From a bacterium (GTDB taxonomy: Bacteria; Bacteroidota; Bacteroidia; Chitinophagales; Saprospiraceae): DNA of 64,000 nucleotides. A program made the position numbers and the translations under genes. The stretch covers positions 1 to 64,000 of the forward strand of contig JANSXW010000002.1 in the NCBI GenBank assembly GCA_024742755.1. The letters run 5' to 3'. A model generated the notes under the pieces. It worked only from the letters and a program-made list of their open reading frames with translations, ran no database searches and was not told where the DNA came from. Positions 47,703-56,367 of the stretch are shown here, piece by piece (positions within the stretch are counted from its first letter, which is position 1; every line of letters begins with the position of its first letter).

Positions 47703-49706
47703 ATGAGGAATTTTCTGAAATACCAGTTGCGGTCTGTAGAAAAGATGCCCACCACGGTTTGGCCCAAAGCTACCGATGGCTCCGTTCATGTAGCGAAGTC
47801 GATTGCCCTTGCGATCCGGCAGCGACAACAGGAGAACAAGCACATTGTGCTCGGGCTTGCAACCGGCTCCTCCCCTATTCAGGTGTACCGGGAGTTGGTG
47901 CGCATGCACAAGGAGGAAGACCTTAGCTTCAAGAATGTCATCACCTTCAACCTCGACGAGTACTACCCCATGCCGCCCAATGCCCGGCAGAGCTATGTGC
48001 GCTTCATGAATGAACACCTCTTCGACCACATTGACATTCAGAAGAAAAACATCCACATCCCGGATGGCACCCTTGAGATGGACGATGTGGAGTCTTACTG
48101 CGAAGAGTACGAACGGAAAATAAAATACTACGGTGGCATTGACATTCAGCTCCTGGGGATTGGCCGGACGGGCCACATCGGGTTCAACGAGCCGGGCTCC
48201 TGGGAGACCTCTGTTACCCGTATGGTACGCCTCGATGCCCTGACCCGCCGGGATGCCGCGAAGGACTTCGACCGGGAAGAGGACATTCCCTACCGGGCCA
48301 TCACCATGGGGATTCAGACCATCATGGAAGCCCGCAAAATCTTCCTGCTGGGCTGGGGGCAGCACAAAGCCGCCATTCTTCAGAAAGCCGTTGAGGAGGA
48401 AATCACGCCAAATATCCCTTCCACCTTCCTGCAAAAGCACAAGGATGTCAGCGTACACCTGGACTACGGCGCAGCGGAACTGCTGACCCGGTTTGAGGCA
48501 CCCTGGCTCATTGGTATTTGCAACTGGGACGAAGACCTCATTTGCAAAGCCGTAACCTGGCTGTCCAGAAAAGTGCAAAAGCCCATTCTCAAACTTACTA
48601 CTGAGGACTATGCGGAGAATGGCCTGAGCGACCTCACGATAGAACACGCTTCGGCTTACAACATCAATATCCGGATTTTCAACCGCCTGCAGCATACCAT
48701 TTCAGGCTGGCCCGGCGGAAAACCGAATGCTGACGATACCACCCGCCCTGAGCGCAAGACGCCTTCCAAAAAGCGGGTCATTATCTTCAGCCCTCACCCG
48801 GATGACGATGTAATTTCCATGGGCGGCACCTTTCAGCGGCTCGTGGAGCAGGGGCATGAAGTGCATGTGGCCTATCAGACTTCCGGCAATATTGCGGTGC
48901 ACGACCACCACGCCCGCCATTTTCTGGAATTCTGCATTGAGCTGATGGACGCCGAGAAGGGCGACTACAAAGAACTCGACACCCGGGTGCGGCAGATGCT
49001 GAAGCAAGTGATCACCAAGGATACCAACAGCATTGCTGCGCAGGAGACCCGCCTGGTCAAAGGGCTCGTCAGAAGAGGGGAAGCCCGTGCAGGGGCACGC
49101 CTTTGCGGGCTGGAGGATGAGCAAATCCACTTCCTGGACATGCCCTTTTACGAAACCGGCCGTACGCGCAAAAAGCCCCTGGGCGAAAAGGACATTCAGA
49201 TCATCGTAGACCTGATGGAAAAAATCAAGCCTCATCAGGTGTATGCTGCCGGTGACCTCGCTGACCCGCATGGCACCCACGCCACCTGCCTCGATGCTAT
49301 ATTCCAGGCTTATGACCGGGTCAAAGACAAAGATTGGGCGCAGGACGCCTGGCTGTGGCTCTACCGGGGTGCCTGGCATGAATGGCCGGTGCATGAGATC
49401 GAAATGGCAGTGCCCATCAGCCCGGTGGAACTCCTCAAAAAGCGGGATGCCATCTTTATGCATCAGTCACAAAAAGACCGCCCGCCTTTCCCGGGCAACG
49501 ACTCCCGGGAGTTCTGGCAGCGGGCGGAGGACCGGAACAAGCACCTCGCCAATCAGTACCGGGCACTAGGCCTGGCAGAGTACGAAGCCATGGAGGCCTT
49601 CAGCCGCTGGAAATTTGACTGGCAGACCGGCGAAAAGCCCCCCAAAGCCAAAAAGGCAGCGCCAGAGCCTAACGCCAAAGAGAAAAAAGCGAAAGCGAAG
49701 GCCTAA
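47703..49706 (+). CDS. nagB: Glucosamine-6-phosphate deaminase fused to a PIG-L (LmbE) deacetylase-like domain
   Basis: 667 residues. The N-terminal NagB domain (about 20-265) has LGLATGSSPIQVYRELVR, FNLDEYYPMPPNARQSY and LLGIGRTGHIGFNEPGSW, the substrate and catalytic motifs. The second domain (about 355-600) is PIG-L/LmbE: IIFSPHPDDDVISMGGTFQR carries the zinc-binding HPDD, and DPHGTHATCLDA supplies the later His. Fusions of this layout are known in Bacteroidota. The two activities would be deacetylation of a GlcNAc derivative and conversion of glucosamine-6-phosphate to fructose-6-phosphate plus ammonia; the PIG-L substrate is not known. The last 25 or so residues are a Lys/Ala-rich tail. 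A strong terminator follows. Confidence 0.9.
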   Translation: MRNFLKYQLRSVEKMPTTVWPKATDGSVHVAKSIALAIRQRQQENKHIVLGLATGSSPIQVYRELVRMHKEEDLSFKNVITFNLDEYYPMPPNARQSYVRFMNEHLFDHIDIQKKNIHIPDGTLEMDDVESYCEEYERKIKYYGGIDIQLLGIGRTGHIGFNEPGSWETSVTRMVRLDALTRRDAAKDFDREEDIPYRAITMGIQTIMEARKIFLLGWGQHKAAILQKAVEEEITPNIPSTFLQKHKDVSVHLDYGAAELLTRFEAPWLIGICNWDEDLICKAVTWLSRKVQKPILKLTTEDYAENGLSDLTIEHASAYNINIRIFNRLQHTISGWPGGKPNADDTTRPERKTPSKKRVIIFSPHPDDDVISMGGTFQRLVEQGHEVHVAYQTSGNIAVHDHHARHFLEFCIELMDAEKGDYKELDTRVRQMLKQVITKDTNSIAAQETRLVKGLVRRGEARAGARLCGLEDEQIHFLDMPFYETGRTRKKPLGEKDIQIIVDLMEKIKPHQVYAAGDLADPHGTHATCLDAIFQAYDRVKDKDWAQDAWLWLYRGAWHEWPVHEIEMAVPISPVELLKKRDAIFMHQSQKDRPPFPGNDSREFWQRAEDRNKHLANQYRALGLAEYEAMEAFSRWKFDWQTGEKPPKAKKAAPEPNAKEKKAKAKA

Positions 49707-49748
49707 GCATCCATTAAGAATTTAAGTTTCATACACTATTTTTTAGGG

Positions 49749-49775
49749 AGGAAGGCTGAGCGCCTTCCTTCTTTT
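49749..49775 (+). terminator. Intrinsic terminator after the NagB fusion gene
   Basis: Stem AGGAAGGC (49749-49756) pairs with GCCTTCCT (49762-49769) around the 5-base loop TGAGC and is followed by a T-rich TCTTTT. It separates the kinase/NagB unit from the GH20 gene, which starts 34 bp later and so probably has its own promoter (TAATTTG at 49777-49783 is a loose -7 candidate). Confidence 0.8.
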
Positions 49776-49808
49776 GTAATTTGGCGGTACGAAACAAAAA
49801 AGAATTTC

Positions 49809-52205
49809 ATGCAACGTATTATTCCCATTTTTATCCCTCTCCTCGCGCTCATGCTGGCTACAGCATTGCCGGCTTCTGCGCAGGACCAGAAGAACAAGGA
49901 TAAAACCACTCAGGAAGACAAAAGAAAAGCAAAAGAAAAAGCCTTGCGGGAACGCATCAAAAACATACCCGCCGATCAGCTTGTGGAGCCCACCATTATC
50001 CCGCAACCGCAAAGCATAAAGGTGACTAAAAACCAGGCAGCGATTATCGGCAATGACGTCACGATCGAATATGACGATGAAGATGAAGCGCTGTCCACTG
50101 CGGTACAACATCTGGAGCGGTGGCTCACCGGGCAGCGCCTGGCCCCTACACCAAATGGGCAAAAGGCCGCAAAAATCAGGATTCGGATTGTTGATTCGCT
50201 GGAGCAGCAGGAGGCTTACCGCCTGATCGTCAATAAGAATGGCGTCAACATCTCAGCCACTGATGCCGCCGGCGTCTTTTACGGTATTCAAAGCCTGATA
50301 CAGCTCAGCGAGCCCTGGGAAATCATGAGGACCCGCCTGCTGAAGCTGCCAACGGCGTTTATACAGGACAAACCGGCATTTAGCTACCGGGGCATGCACC
50401 TCGATGTTGGGCGGCATATGTTCCCTGTAGAATCGGTCAAGTCATACATCGACATGCTGGCCCGCTATAAAATGAACCGTTTCCACTGGCACCTGACCGA
50501 AGATCAGGGCTGGCGTATTGAAATCAAGCAATACCCTAAATTGCAGGAAGTAGCTGCCTACCGCAAGGAAACCCTGAAAGGCCACTACAGCGATCAGCCT
50601 CATCAGTTTGATGGAGAACGCTACGGAGGGTTTTACACGCAGGAAGAGGTCAGGGAGATTGTCCGGTACGCTCAGGAACGCTTTATTACGGTGATCCCGG
50701 AAATTGAGCTGCCCGGCCATGCTCAGGCTGCCATTGCCGCTTACCCAGAGCTGGGATGCACCGGCAAACCGGTGGAAGTAGCTACCAAATGGGGGATTTT
50801 TGAAGATGTGTACTGCCCTTCCGAAGAGACTTTCACCTTCCTCGAAAATGTCCTGACTGAAGTCATGGCCCTTTTCCCAAGTGAATACATCCATATCGGC
50901 GGGGACGAGTGCCCTAAGACACAATGGGAGGAAAGCGAGCTCTGCCAAAAAATCATCAAGGAAGAAGGCTTAAAGGACGAGCACGAACTACAGTCCTGGT
51001 TTATCCAACGCATAGAGCGCTTCCTCAACAGTAAAGGCAGGCAGATCATCGGCTGGGACGAAATCCTGGAAGGTGGGCTGGCCCCTAACGCCACTGTTAT
51101 GAGCTGGAGGGGCGAAGCCGGCGGCATCGAAGCTGCCAAGCAGGGGCATGATGTGGTGATGACCCCGACGACCTATTGCTATTTCGACTATTATCAGTCC
51201 AACCATCCGGACGAGCCCCTCGCCATCGGCGGATTTTTGCCTCTGGACAAAGTGTACAACTACTACCCGGTGCCGGAAGAACTGAGCGAAGAGGAGGCTA
51301 AGCACATCCTCGGCGCACAGGGCAATGTCTGGACGGAGTACATCCCCACACCTTCCAAGCTGCAATACATGGCCTATCCCAGAATGCAGGCACTGTCTGA
51401 AGTGGTCTGGACGGGCAAGAAAAAGCCGGGCTACAGCAATTTCGTAAAGCGCCTCAGCCACCATCTCAAATGGATGGAAAGGGAGGGTATCAATGCGGCC
51501 AACCATATCTACGATGTAGACCTGAAAGTGGTAGGCGGACAGGGAGCGCCCCTCAAAATATCGGTTAGCAATCCGGTGGAAGAAGGCCGGTTTGCGATTA
51601 CAAAAGTACCAGCTACCGGAAAAGCGGAATTTGGCTACCTGGAACCCTTCGAGCCCGAAGCCGGCAGGTATACCGTACAAAGCTACGTGAAGGGCGTAAA
51701 GATGGGCCGCCCTGCAACCCTACAGTTTGAAGGGCACCGTGCAGCCGGGCAAATGCTTACGCTGGAGACCAAGCCCCACCCCAAATACAACGGGCACCAA
51801 CCGCAGGTGGTCCTCAACGGCGTCAATGGCAGCAATGAACGCTACGGCGATTCAGAATGGCTGGGCTTCGAGGGAGAAGACTTTTTTGGCACCATCGAGT
51901 GGGAAAAACTGCAACTGCTTAATAAAGCCAGCCTCCGCTTTTTCCATGGCCCCGGACAGTGGATCTATGTGCCCGAAAGCGTAAAAATCAGCACTTGGGA
52001 TGAAGCGGCCCAAAGCTGGAAAGCAATAGGCAGCAGCGCTGTCAAAGCTCCGGAAGGCAAGATCGCCACAGTCGAAATCGACCTGGGATCGGTCCGCACC
52101 TCAAAGCTCCGGGTGGAAATCAGGAACCACGGTAAGATCGAAGCCGGCAAGCAAGGCGCCGGGCACGAAGCCTGGCTCTTCGTCGATGAAATCAGAATAG
52201 ATTAG
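49809..52205 (+). CDS. GH20 family beta-N-acetylhexosaminidase with discoidin-like C-terminus
   Basis: 798 residues. Signal peptide MQRIIPIFIPLLALMLATAL, then a charged Lys/Glu linker (30-60). The GH20b-type N-domain leads to the TIM barrel: PAFSYRGMHLDVGRHMFP, MNRFHWHLTEDQGWRIEIK, VIPEIELPGHAQAAIAAYPE. The catalytic pair is Asp366-Glu367 in YIHIGGDECPKTQW, and MSWRGEAGGIEAAKQ and QGNVWTEYIP follow. After about 560 it has a degenerate chitobiase-C-like region and a discoidin-like module ending AWLFVDEIRID, like three other genes here. It should remove terminal beta-GlcNAc or GalNAc in the periplasm or at the surface, feeding the ROK kinase and NagB. Flanked by terminators, so probably monocistronic. 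Confidence 0.93.
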   Translation: MQRIIPIFIPLLALMLATALPASAQDQKNKDKTTQEDKRKAKEKALRERIKNIPADQLVEPTIIPQPQSIKVTKNQAAIIGNDVTIEYDDEDEALSTAVQHLERWLTGQRLAPTPNGQKAAKIRIRIVDSLEQQEAYRLIVNKNGVNISATDAAGVFYGIQSLIQLSEPWEIMRTRLLKLPTAFIQDKPAFSYRGMHLDVGRHMFPVESVKSYIDMLARYKMNRFHWHLTEDQGWRIEIKQYPKLQEVAAYRKETLKGHYSDQPHQFDGERYGGFYTQEEVREIVRYAQERFITVIPEIELPGHAQAAIAAYPELGCTGKPVEVATKWGIFEDVYCPSEETFTFLENVLTEVMALFPSEYIHIGGDECPKTQWEESELCQKIIKEEGLKDEHELQSWFIQRIERFLNSKGRQIIGWDEILEGGLAPNATVMSWRGEAGGIEAAKQGHDVVMTPTTYCYFDYYQSNHPDEPLAIGGFLPLDKVYNYYPVPEELSEEEAKHILGAQGNVWTEYIPTPSKLQYMAYPRMQALSEVVWTGKKKPGYSNFVKRLSHHLKWMEREGINAANHIYDVDLKVVGGQGAPLKISVSNPVEEGRFAITKVPATGKAEFGYLEPFEPEAGRYTVQSYVKGVKMGRPATLQFEGHRAAGQMLTLETKPHPKYNGHQPQVVLNGVNGSNERYGDSEWLGFEGEDFFGTIEWEKLQLLNKASLRFFHGPGQWIYVPESVKISTWDEAAQSWKAIGSSAVKAPEGKIATVEIDLGSVRTSKLRVEIRNHGKIEAGKQGAGHEAWLFVDEIRID

Positions 52206-52211
52206 CCAAAG

Positions 52212-52249
52212 GGGGCAGCCCGGTTTTTGTCCAGGCTGCCCCTATTTTT
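52212..52249 (+). terminator. Intrinsic terminator after the GH20 gene
   Basis: Perfect 9-bp stem GGGGCAGCC (52212-52220) / GGCTGCCCC (52234-52242) with a 13-base loop, followed by TATTTTT. It starts 7 bp after the stop codon and isolates GH20 from the symporter gene. Confidence 0.85.
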
Positions 52250-52275
52250 CAAAACGAAACCAACGCACACGACTT

Positions 52276-54063
52276 ATGAATCTCGCAGGACTTGACTGGG
52301 GCATTATTGGTGCCTTTTTTGTGATTTCACTCGCCATTGGCCTGGTTGTTTCCAGGCAGTCGGGCAAGAATTACAAGGAATTTTTCCTTTCGGGCAGGGG
52401 CATGCCCTGGTGGTTGCTCGGCATCTCTATGGTCGCCACCACTTTCTCAGCCGATACCCCCAACCTGGTCACAGATATCGTCCGAAACAACGGCGTGGCC
52501 GGCAACTGGGTGTGGTGGGCTTTTCTGCTTACCGGCATGCTCACGGTCTTTGTTTATGCGCGGCTGTGGCGGCGTTCCGGCATCATGACCGACCTGGAAT
52601 TCTACGAGCTGCGCTACCACGGCAAAACAGCTGCTTTCCTGCGGGGGTTCCGCGCCATCTACCTGGGCGTGTTTTTCAACATTATGATCATGGCTACGGT
52701 GACGCTGGCGGCCATCAAAATTGGTGGTGTTATGCTGGGGCTTAGCCCGCTGCAGACGGTGCTCATTGCCTCTGCGGTAACGGTGGTGTACACTTCCTTA
52801 GGCGGGCTGCGGGGGGTTATCCTGACCGACTTTTTCCAGTTTATACTGGCCATGGTGGGCATCATCTGGGCAGCGGTGGTTATCGTCAACCTGCCTGAGG
52901 TTGGCGGGCTGGACAAGCTTTTCAGCCACGAAGAGGTACGCACCAAACTGCATTTGCTTCCCGATTTCAATGACAGCAGTCAGCTTATCCCGTTGTTCAT
53001 TCTTCCACTGGCGGTACAATGGTGGAGCGTCTGGTACCCGGGTGCAGAACCCGGTGGGGGCGGCTACATCGTGCAGCGTATGCTTTCCGCCAAGGATGAG
53101 AAAAATGCGGTGGGCGCTACCCTGTTGTTCAACATCGCCCACTATGCCCTGCGCCCCTGGCCCTGGATTCTGATTGCGCTGGCTTCGATTATCGTTTTCC
53201 CTGACCTGGAATCCCTCCGTCAGGCTTTCCCCAACGTAAATGAGCAGGTGGTCAAGGATGACCTGGCTTTTCCCGCTATGCTGACTTACCTGCCGAGCGG
53301 GCTCCTGGGGCTTGTGATCGCTTCCCTGATTGCGGCATTCATGTCAACTTTGTCTACCCATCTCAACTGGGGGGCATCCTATATTGTGCACGATTTTTAC
53401 CGGCGCTTCATCAACGAAGAAGCCTCTGAAAAGACACTGGTCCGCCTGGGCCGCTGGTCTACGCTTGGGCTGATGGTGCTGACAGCGCTTTTTGCGCTGG
53501 TATTGGAAAATGCGTTGCAGGCCTTCAACATCCTCCTTCAAATTGGAGCAGGTACCGGGCTGATCTTCATTTTGCGGTGGTTCTGGTGGCGCATCAATGC
53601 CTTCAGCGAGATTGCCGCCATGATCGTTTCCTTCCTGATGGCCATCTACCTGGAGGTTTTGCACCCCGGTGAGCTGGCCAGCCATACGAAACTGCTGCTG
53701 GGCGTGGGCGTTACCACGGCAAGCTGGTTGCTGGTTACCTTTCTCACCCCACCAACTGACCAAAAGACGCTTTTGTCCTTCTACAAGCTGATCAAGCCTT
53801 CGCCCGGTGGCTGGCGCCCGGTCATTGAGCAGGCCAAAACGGAGGGTGCGCTGACAGAAGCAGATGTCGTGCCCGGCAAACTGCCGATGGAGATTGCCGC
53901 CATGGTCATTGCCTGTTTCACTGTTTATGCTGCACTTTTCGCAACAGGGTTCTGGATTTACGGCAATACTGCGTCTGCGATGGTTTCCACTGTGGTTGCT
54001 GCTGTGGGAGCCGGCCTGTTGATGGTATTTTGGCGGCGGCTGAATGCTCTGAGGCAGGTTTAA
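52276..54063 (+). CDS. Sodium:solute symporter family transporter
   Basis: 595 residues with about 13-14 hydrophobic segments from residue 8 on (GIIGAFFVISLAIGLVVSRQ; GRGMPWWLLGISMVATTFSADTPNLV; VVYTSLGGLRGVILTDFFQF). The SSS-family hallmarks GRxMPWW near the N-terminus and TSLGGLRGVILTDFFQF are present. Bacteroidota members of this type sit in sugar or sialic-acid gene clusters and couple sodium entry to uptake across the inner membrane. The substrate here is not certain; GlcNAc, mannose or a short oligosaccharide fits the neighbours. It starts 27 bp after the GH20 terminator and is followed by another hairpin, so it may be its own transcript. Confidence 0.9.
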   Translation: MNLAGLDWGIIGAFFVISLAIGLVVSRQSGKNYKEFFLSGRGMPWWLLGISMVATTFSADTPNLVTDIVRNNGVAGNWVWWAFLLTGMLTVFVYARLWRRSGIMTDLEFYELRYHGKTAAFLRGFRAIYLGVFFNIMIMATVTLAAIKIGGVMLGLSPLQTVLIASAVTVVYTSLGGLRGVILTDFFQFILAMVGIIWAAVVIVNLPEVGGLDKLFSHEEVRTKLHLLPDFNDSSQLIPLFILPLAVQWWSVWYPGAEPGGGGYIVQRMLSAKDEKNAVGATLLFNIAHYALRPWPWILIALASIIVFPDLESLRQAFPNVNEQVVKDDLAFPAMLTYLPSGLLGLVIASLIAAFMSTLSTHLNWGASYIVHDFYRRFINEEASEKTLVRLGRWSTLGLMVLTALFALVLENALQAFNILLQIGAGTGLIFILRWFWWRINAFSEIAAMIVSFLMAIYLEVLHPGELASHTKLLLGVGVTTASWLLVTFLTPPTDQKTLLSFYKLIKPSPGGWRPVIEQAKTEGALTEADVVPGKLPMEIAAMVIACFTVYAALFATGFWIYGNTASAMVSTVVAAVGAGLLMVFWRRLNALRQV

Positions 54064-54100
54064 AAACAGGCTGTAAGGACGTTGGCCCCGGCTTTAGCAG

Positions 54101-54137
54101 AATAGGATTTTCCCATTCGGAAAAACATTCCTATTTT
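54101..54137 (+). terminator. Hairpin terminator after the symporter gene
   Basis: AATAGGA (54101-54107) pairs with TCCTATT (54129-54135), and just inside TTTTCC pairs with GGAAAA around a CATTC loop, leaving a small bulge. A short T run follows. It lies between the symporter and GlgB genes and overlaps the GTG-start extension of GlgB, another reason to prefer the ATG start there. Confidence 0.65.
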
Positions 54138-54166
54138 GGGTGCCAACCAACAAACCACTGACCCAC

Positions 54167-56188
54167 ATGGCCAACGTCCTTACCCATAGTCTTTTTACCG
54201 AGTTTGACATCCATCTGTTCCGCAGCGGCACGCATTTTAAGCTGTACGAAAAACTGGGCAGCCACCCCATCGAGGTGGACGGGCAAGCCGGCACCTACTT
54301 TGCCGTTTGGGCACCCAATGCGCAGGCGGTTTCTGTGATTGGAAATTTCAACTACTGGAACCGGGACAGCCACGCGCTTATGCCCCGATGGGATGGCTCG
54401 GGCATTTGGGAAGGGTTCGTCCCGGGTATTGGCAAAGGGGAATTGTACAAGTACCACGTCCATGCCAAAGACGGGCGTCATCTGGAAAAAGGCGACCCCT
54501 TTGCGCTGTTGTGGGAAATCCCGCCGAATACCGCTTCCGTGGTTTGGGACATCAGCGACTACGCCTGGCAGGACAAATCCTGGATGGATAAGCGTAAAGA
54601 CATCTCCGGGCTCGATAAGCCTTACTCCGTCTACGAGGTCCACATGGGCACCTGGAAAAAAACACACGGAGGGCTGCGCAGCCTGAGCTACAAGGAGATG
54701 GCCGATGAGATGGTCAGCTATGTGAAGGAAATGGGCTTCACCCATGTGGAATTCCTGCCGGTCATGGAGCACCCCTACTTCCCAAGCTGGGGCTACCAAA
54801 TTACCGGCTATTTTGCACCCACCAGCCGGTACGGCACCCCTCAGGAGTTTATGCACCTGGTGGATGCCTTCCATCAGGCGGGCATTGGCGTGATTCTCGA
54901 CTGGGTACCTTCTCACTTCCCAACCGATGCCCACGGGCTGGCCGACTTTGACGGCACACACCTCTACGATCATGCAGATCCCCGCAAGGGTTTCCACCCC
55001 GACTGGAAGAGTGCCATCTTCAATTATGGCCGGCACGAAGTTAAAGCCTTCCTGATTTCCAATGCCCTGTTCTGGCTCGACCGTTACCACATTGACGGGC
55101 TGCGGGTGGATGCGGTGGCCTCTATGCTTTACCTCGACTACTCCCGGGAAGAAGGCGAATGGATTCCAAATATCCACGGTGGCAATGAGAATCTGGAAGC
55201 GATTGCCTTCCTGAAAGAATTCAACGAGACCGTTTACAAGGAATACCCGGATGCGATCACCATCGCTGAAGAATCCACCGCATGGACGGGCGTCTCCCGG
55301 CCTACCTTTGAAGGCGGCTTAGGCTTTGGGCAAAAGTGGATGATGGGCTGGATGCACGACACCCTCAACTACTTTAAAAACGACCCGATCCACCGGCAAT
55401 ACCACCACGGCGAGATTACCTTCAGCCTGGTTTACGCTTTTAGCGAAAACTTCATGCTCCCCCTTTCTCACGATGAAGTCGTGCACGGCAAAGGCCCCAT
55501 CATGGACCGCATGCCGGGCGATGAATGGCAGCGGTTCGCCAACCTGCGCCTGCTGTACGGCTATATGTTCACCCACCCCGGCACACAGCTCTTGTTTATG
55601 GGCGATGAGTTCGGGCAGACCAGCGAGTGGAATATTGAGAGAGGGCTGGAGTGGTGGCTGACCGAACATGACTTCCACAAGGGGGTACAGGCCTGGATCA
55701 AGGCATTGAACGGTTACTACCGCAATGCCCCTGCCCTCCACCAGAAACAGTTCAGCCCGGAAGGCTTCCAATGGATTGACCACAACGACAATCAAAACAG
55801 CACCATTTCCTACCTCCGCTACGGCGCCGACAAGGATCAGCCGTTGGCTGTCATTTGCAACTTCACACCGGTAGCCCGCCCGGGGTACAAAATCGGCCTG
55901 CCGCTGCACGGCAACTGGAAGGAAGTCCTCAACAGCGATGCCAAAGCCTACGGCGGTTCAGGAGACCACCACAATACCAAGGTCATCAAAACGGTGCAGG
56001 AAACCTACCACGGCCGCCCCTACAGCGCGGAGGTGACTCTGCCGCCCCTGGGTATTATCGTGCTGGAGCTGGACAAAGCCATAGCGCCCAAAGCACCGAA
56101 GGCCGCAGCTAAGAAGAAGGCGCCGGCCAAAGCAGCCGCCAAACCCAAAACCACTAAAAAGGCTACTAATAAAGAAAAAGCGAAGTAA
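54167..56188 (+). CDS. glgB: 1,4-alpha-glucan (glycogen) branching enzyme
   Basis: 673 residues from the ATG at 54167; a GTG at 54140 would add nine residues and run into the hairpin. An N-terminal CBM48 domain (YFAVWAPNAQAVSVIGNFNYWN) is followed by the GH13 barrel: VHMGTWKKTHGG, HVEFLPVMEHPYFPSWGYQ, YHIDGLRVDAVASMLYLDY (nucleophile Asp), AITIAEESTAW (acid Glu) and LPLSHDEVVHGKGP. A beta domain closes the enzyme. It makes alpha-1,6 branches during glycogen synthesis in the cytoplasm. After about residue 635 there is an odd tail of Lys/Ala/Pro repeats (KKKAPAKAAAKPKTTKK) resembling histone-H1-like DNA- or RNA-binding tails. Its link to the glycan genes is probably carbon storage. Confidence 0.94.
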   Translation: MANVLTHSLFTEFDIHLFRSGTHFKLYEKLGSHPIEVDGQAGTYFAVWAPNAQAVSVIGNFNYWNRDSHALMPRWDGSGIWEGFVPGIGKGELYKYHVHAKDGRHLEKGDPFALLWEIPPNTASVVWDISDYAWQDKSWMDKRKDISGLDKPYSVYEVHMGTWKKTHGGLRSLSYKEMADEMVSYVKEMGFTHVEFLPVMEHPYFPSWGYQITGYFAPTSRYGTPQEFMHLVDAFHQAGIGVILDWVPSHFPTDAHGLADFDGTHLYDHADPRKGFHPDWKSAIFNYGRHEVKAFLISNALFWLDRYHIDGLRVDAVASMLYLDYSREEGEWIPNIHGGNENLEAIAFLKEFNETVYKEYPDAITIAEESTAWTGVSRPTFEGGLGFGQKWMMGWMHDTLNYFKNDPIHRQYHHGEITFSLVYAFSENFMLPLSHDEVVHGKGPIMDRMPGDEWQRFANLRLLYGYMFTHPGTQLLFMGDEFGQTSEWNIERGLEWWLTEHDFHKGVQAWIKALNGYYRNAPALHQKQFSPEGFQWIDHNDNQNSTISYLRYGADKDQPLAVICNFTPVARPGYKIGLPLHGNWKEVLNSDAKAYGGSGDHHNTKVIKTVQETYHGRPYSAEVTLPPLGIIVLELDKAIAPKAPKAAAKKKAPAKAAAKPKTTKKATNKEKAK

Positions 56189-56204
56189 ATCCACTACCTT
56201 CGGG

Positions 56205-56241
56205 CTGCCTGCATGATCCATTTATGTACGCATGCAGGCAG
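56205..56241. repeat. Perfect 11-bp inverted repeat after glgB
   Basis: CTGCCTGCATG (56205-56215) and CATGCAGGCAG (56231-56241) are exact reverse complements around a 15-base loop, 16 bp after the glgB stop. There is no T tract, so it may be a factor-dependent terminator, a transcript-stabilising hairpin or a protein site. Confidence 0.6.
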
Positions 56242-56367
56242 ACCAGGAATTACTTAGCAGAGGGGCAAAACCAGTTGCGTATTGTATTTTTCAAAAAGCC
56301 CCTACCAAACGATCAGGAACCTTCTCTTGCTCAGCCCTAACGCTTTTTTAACTAGAAAAGCGTAGAC

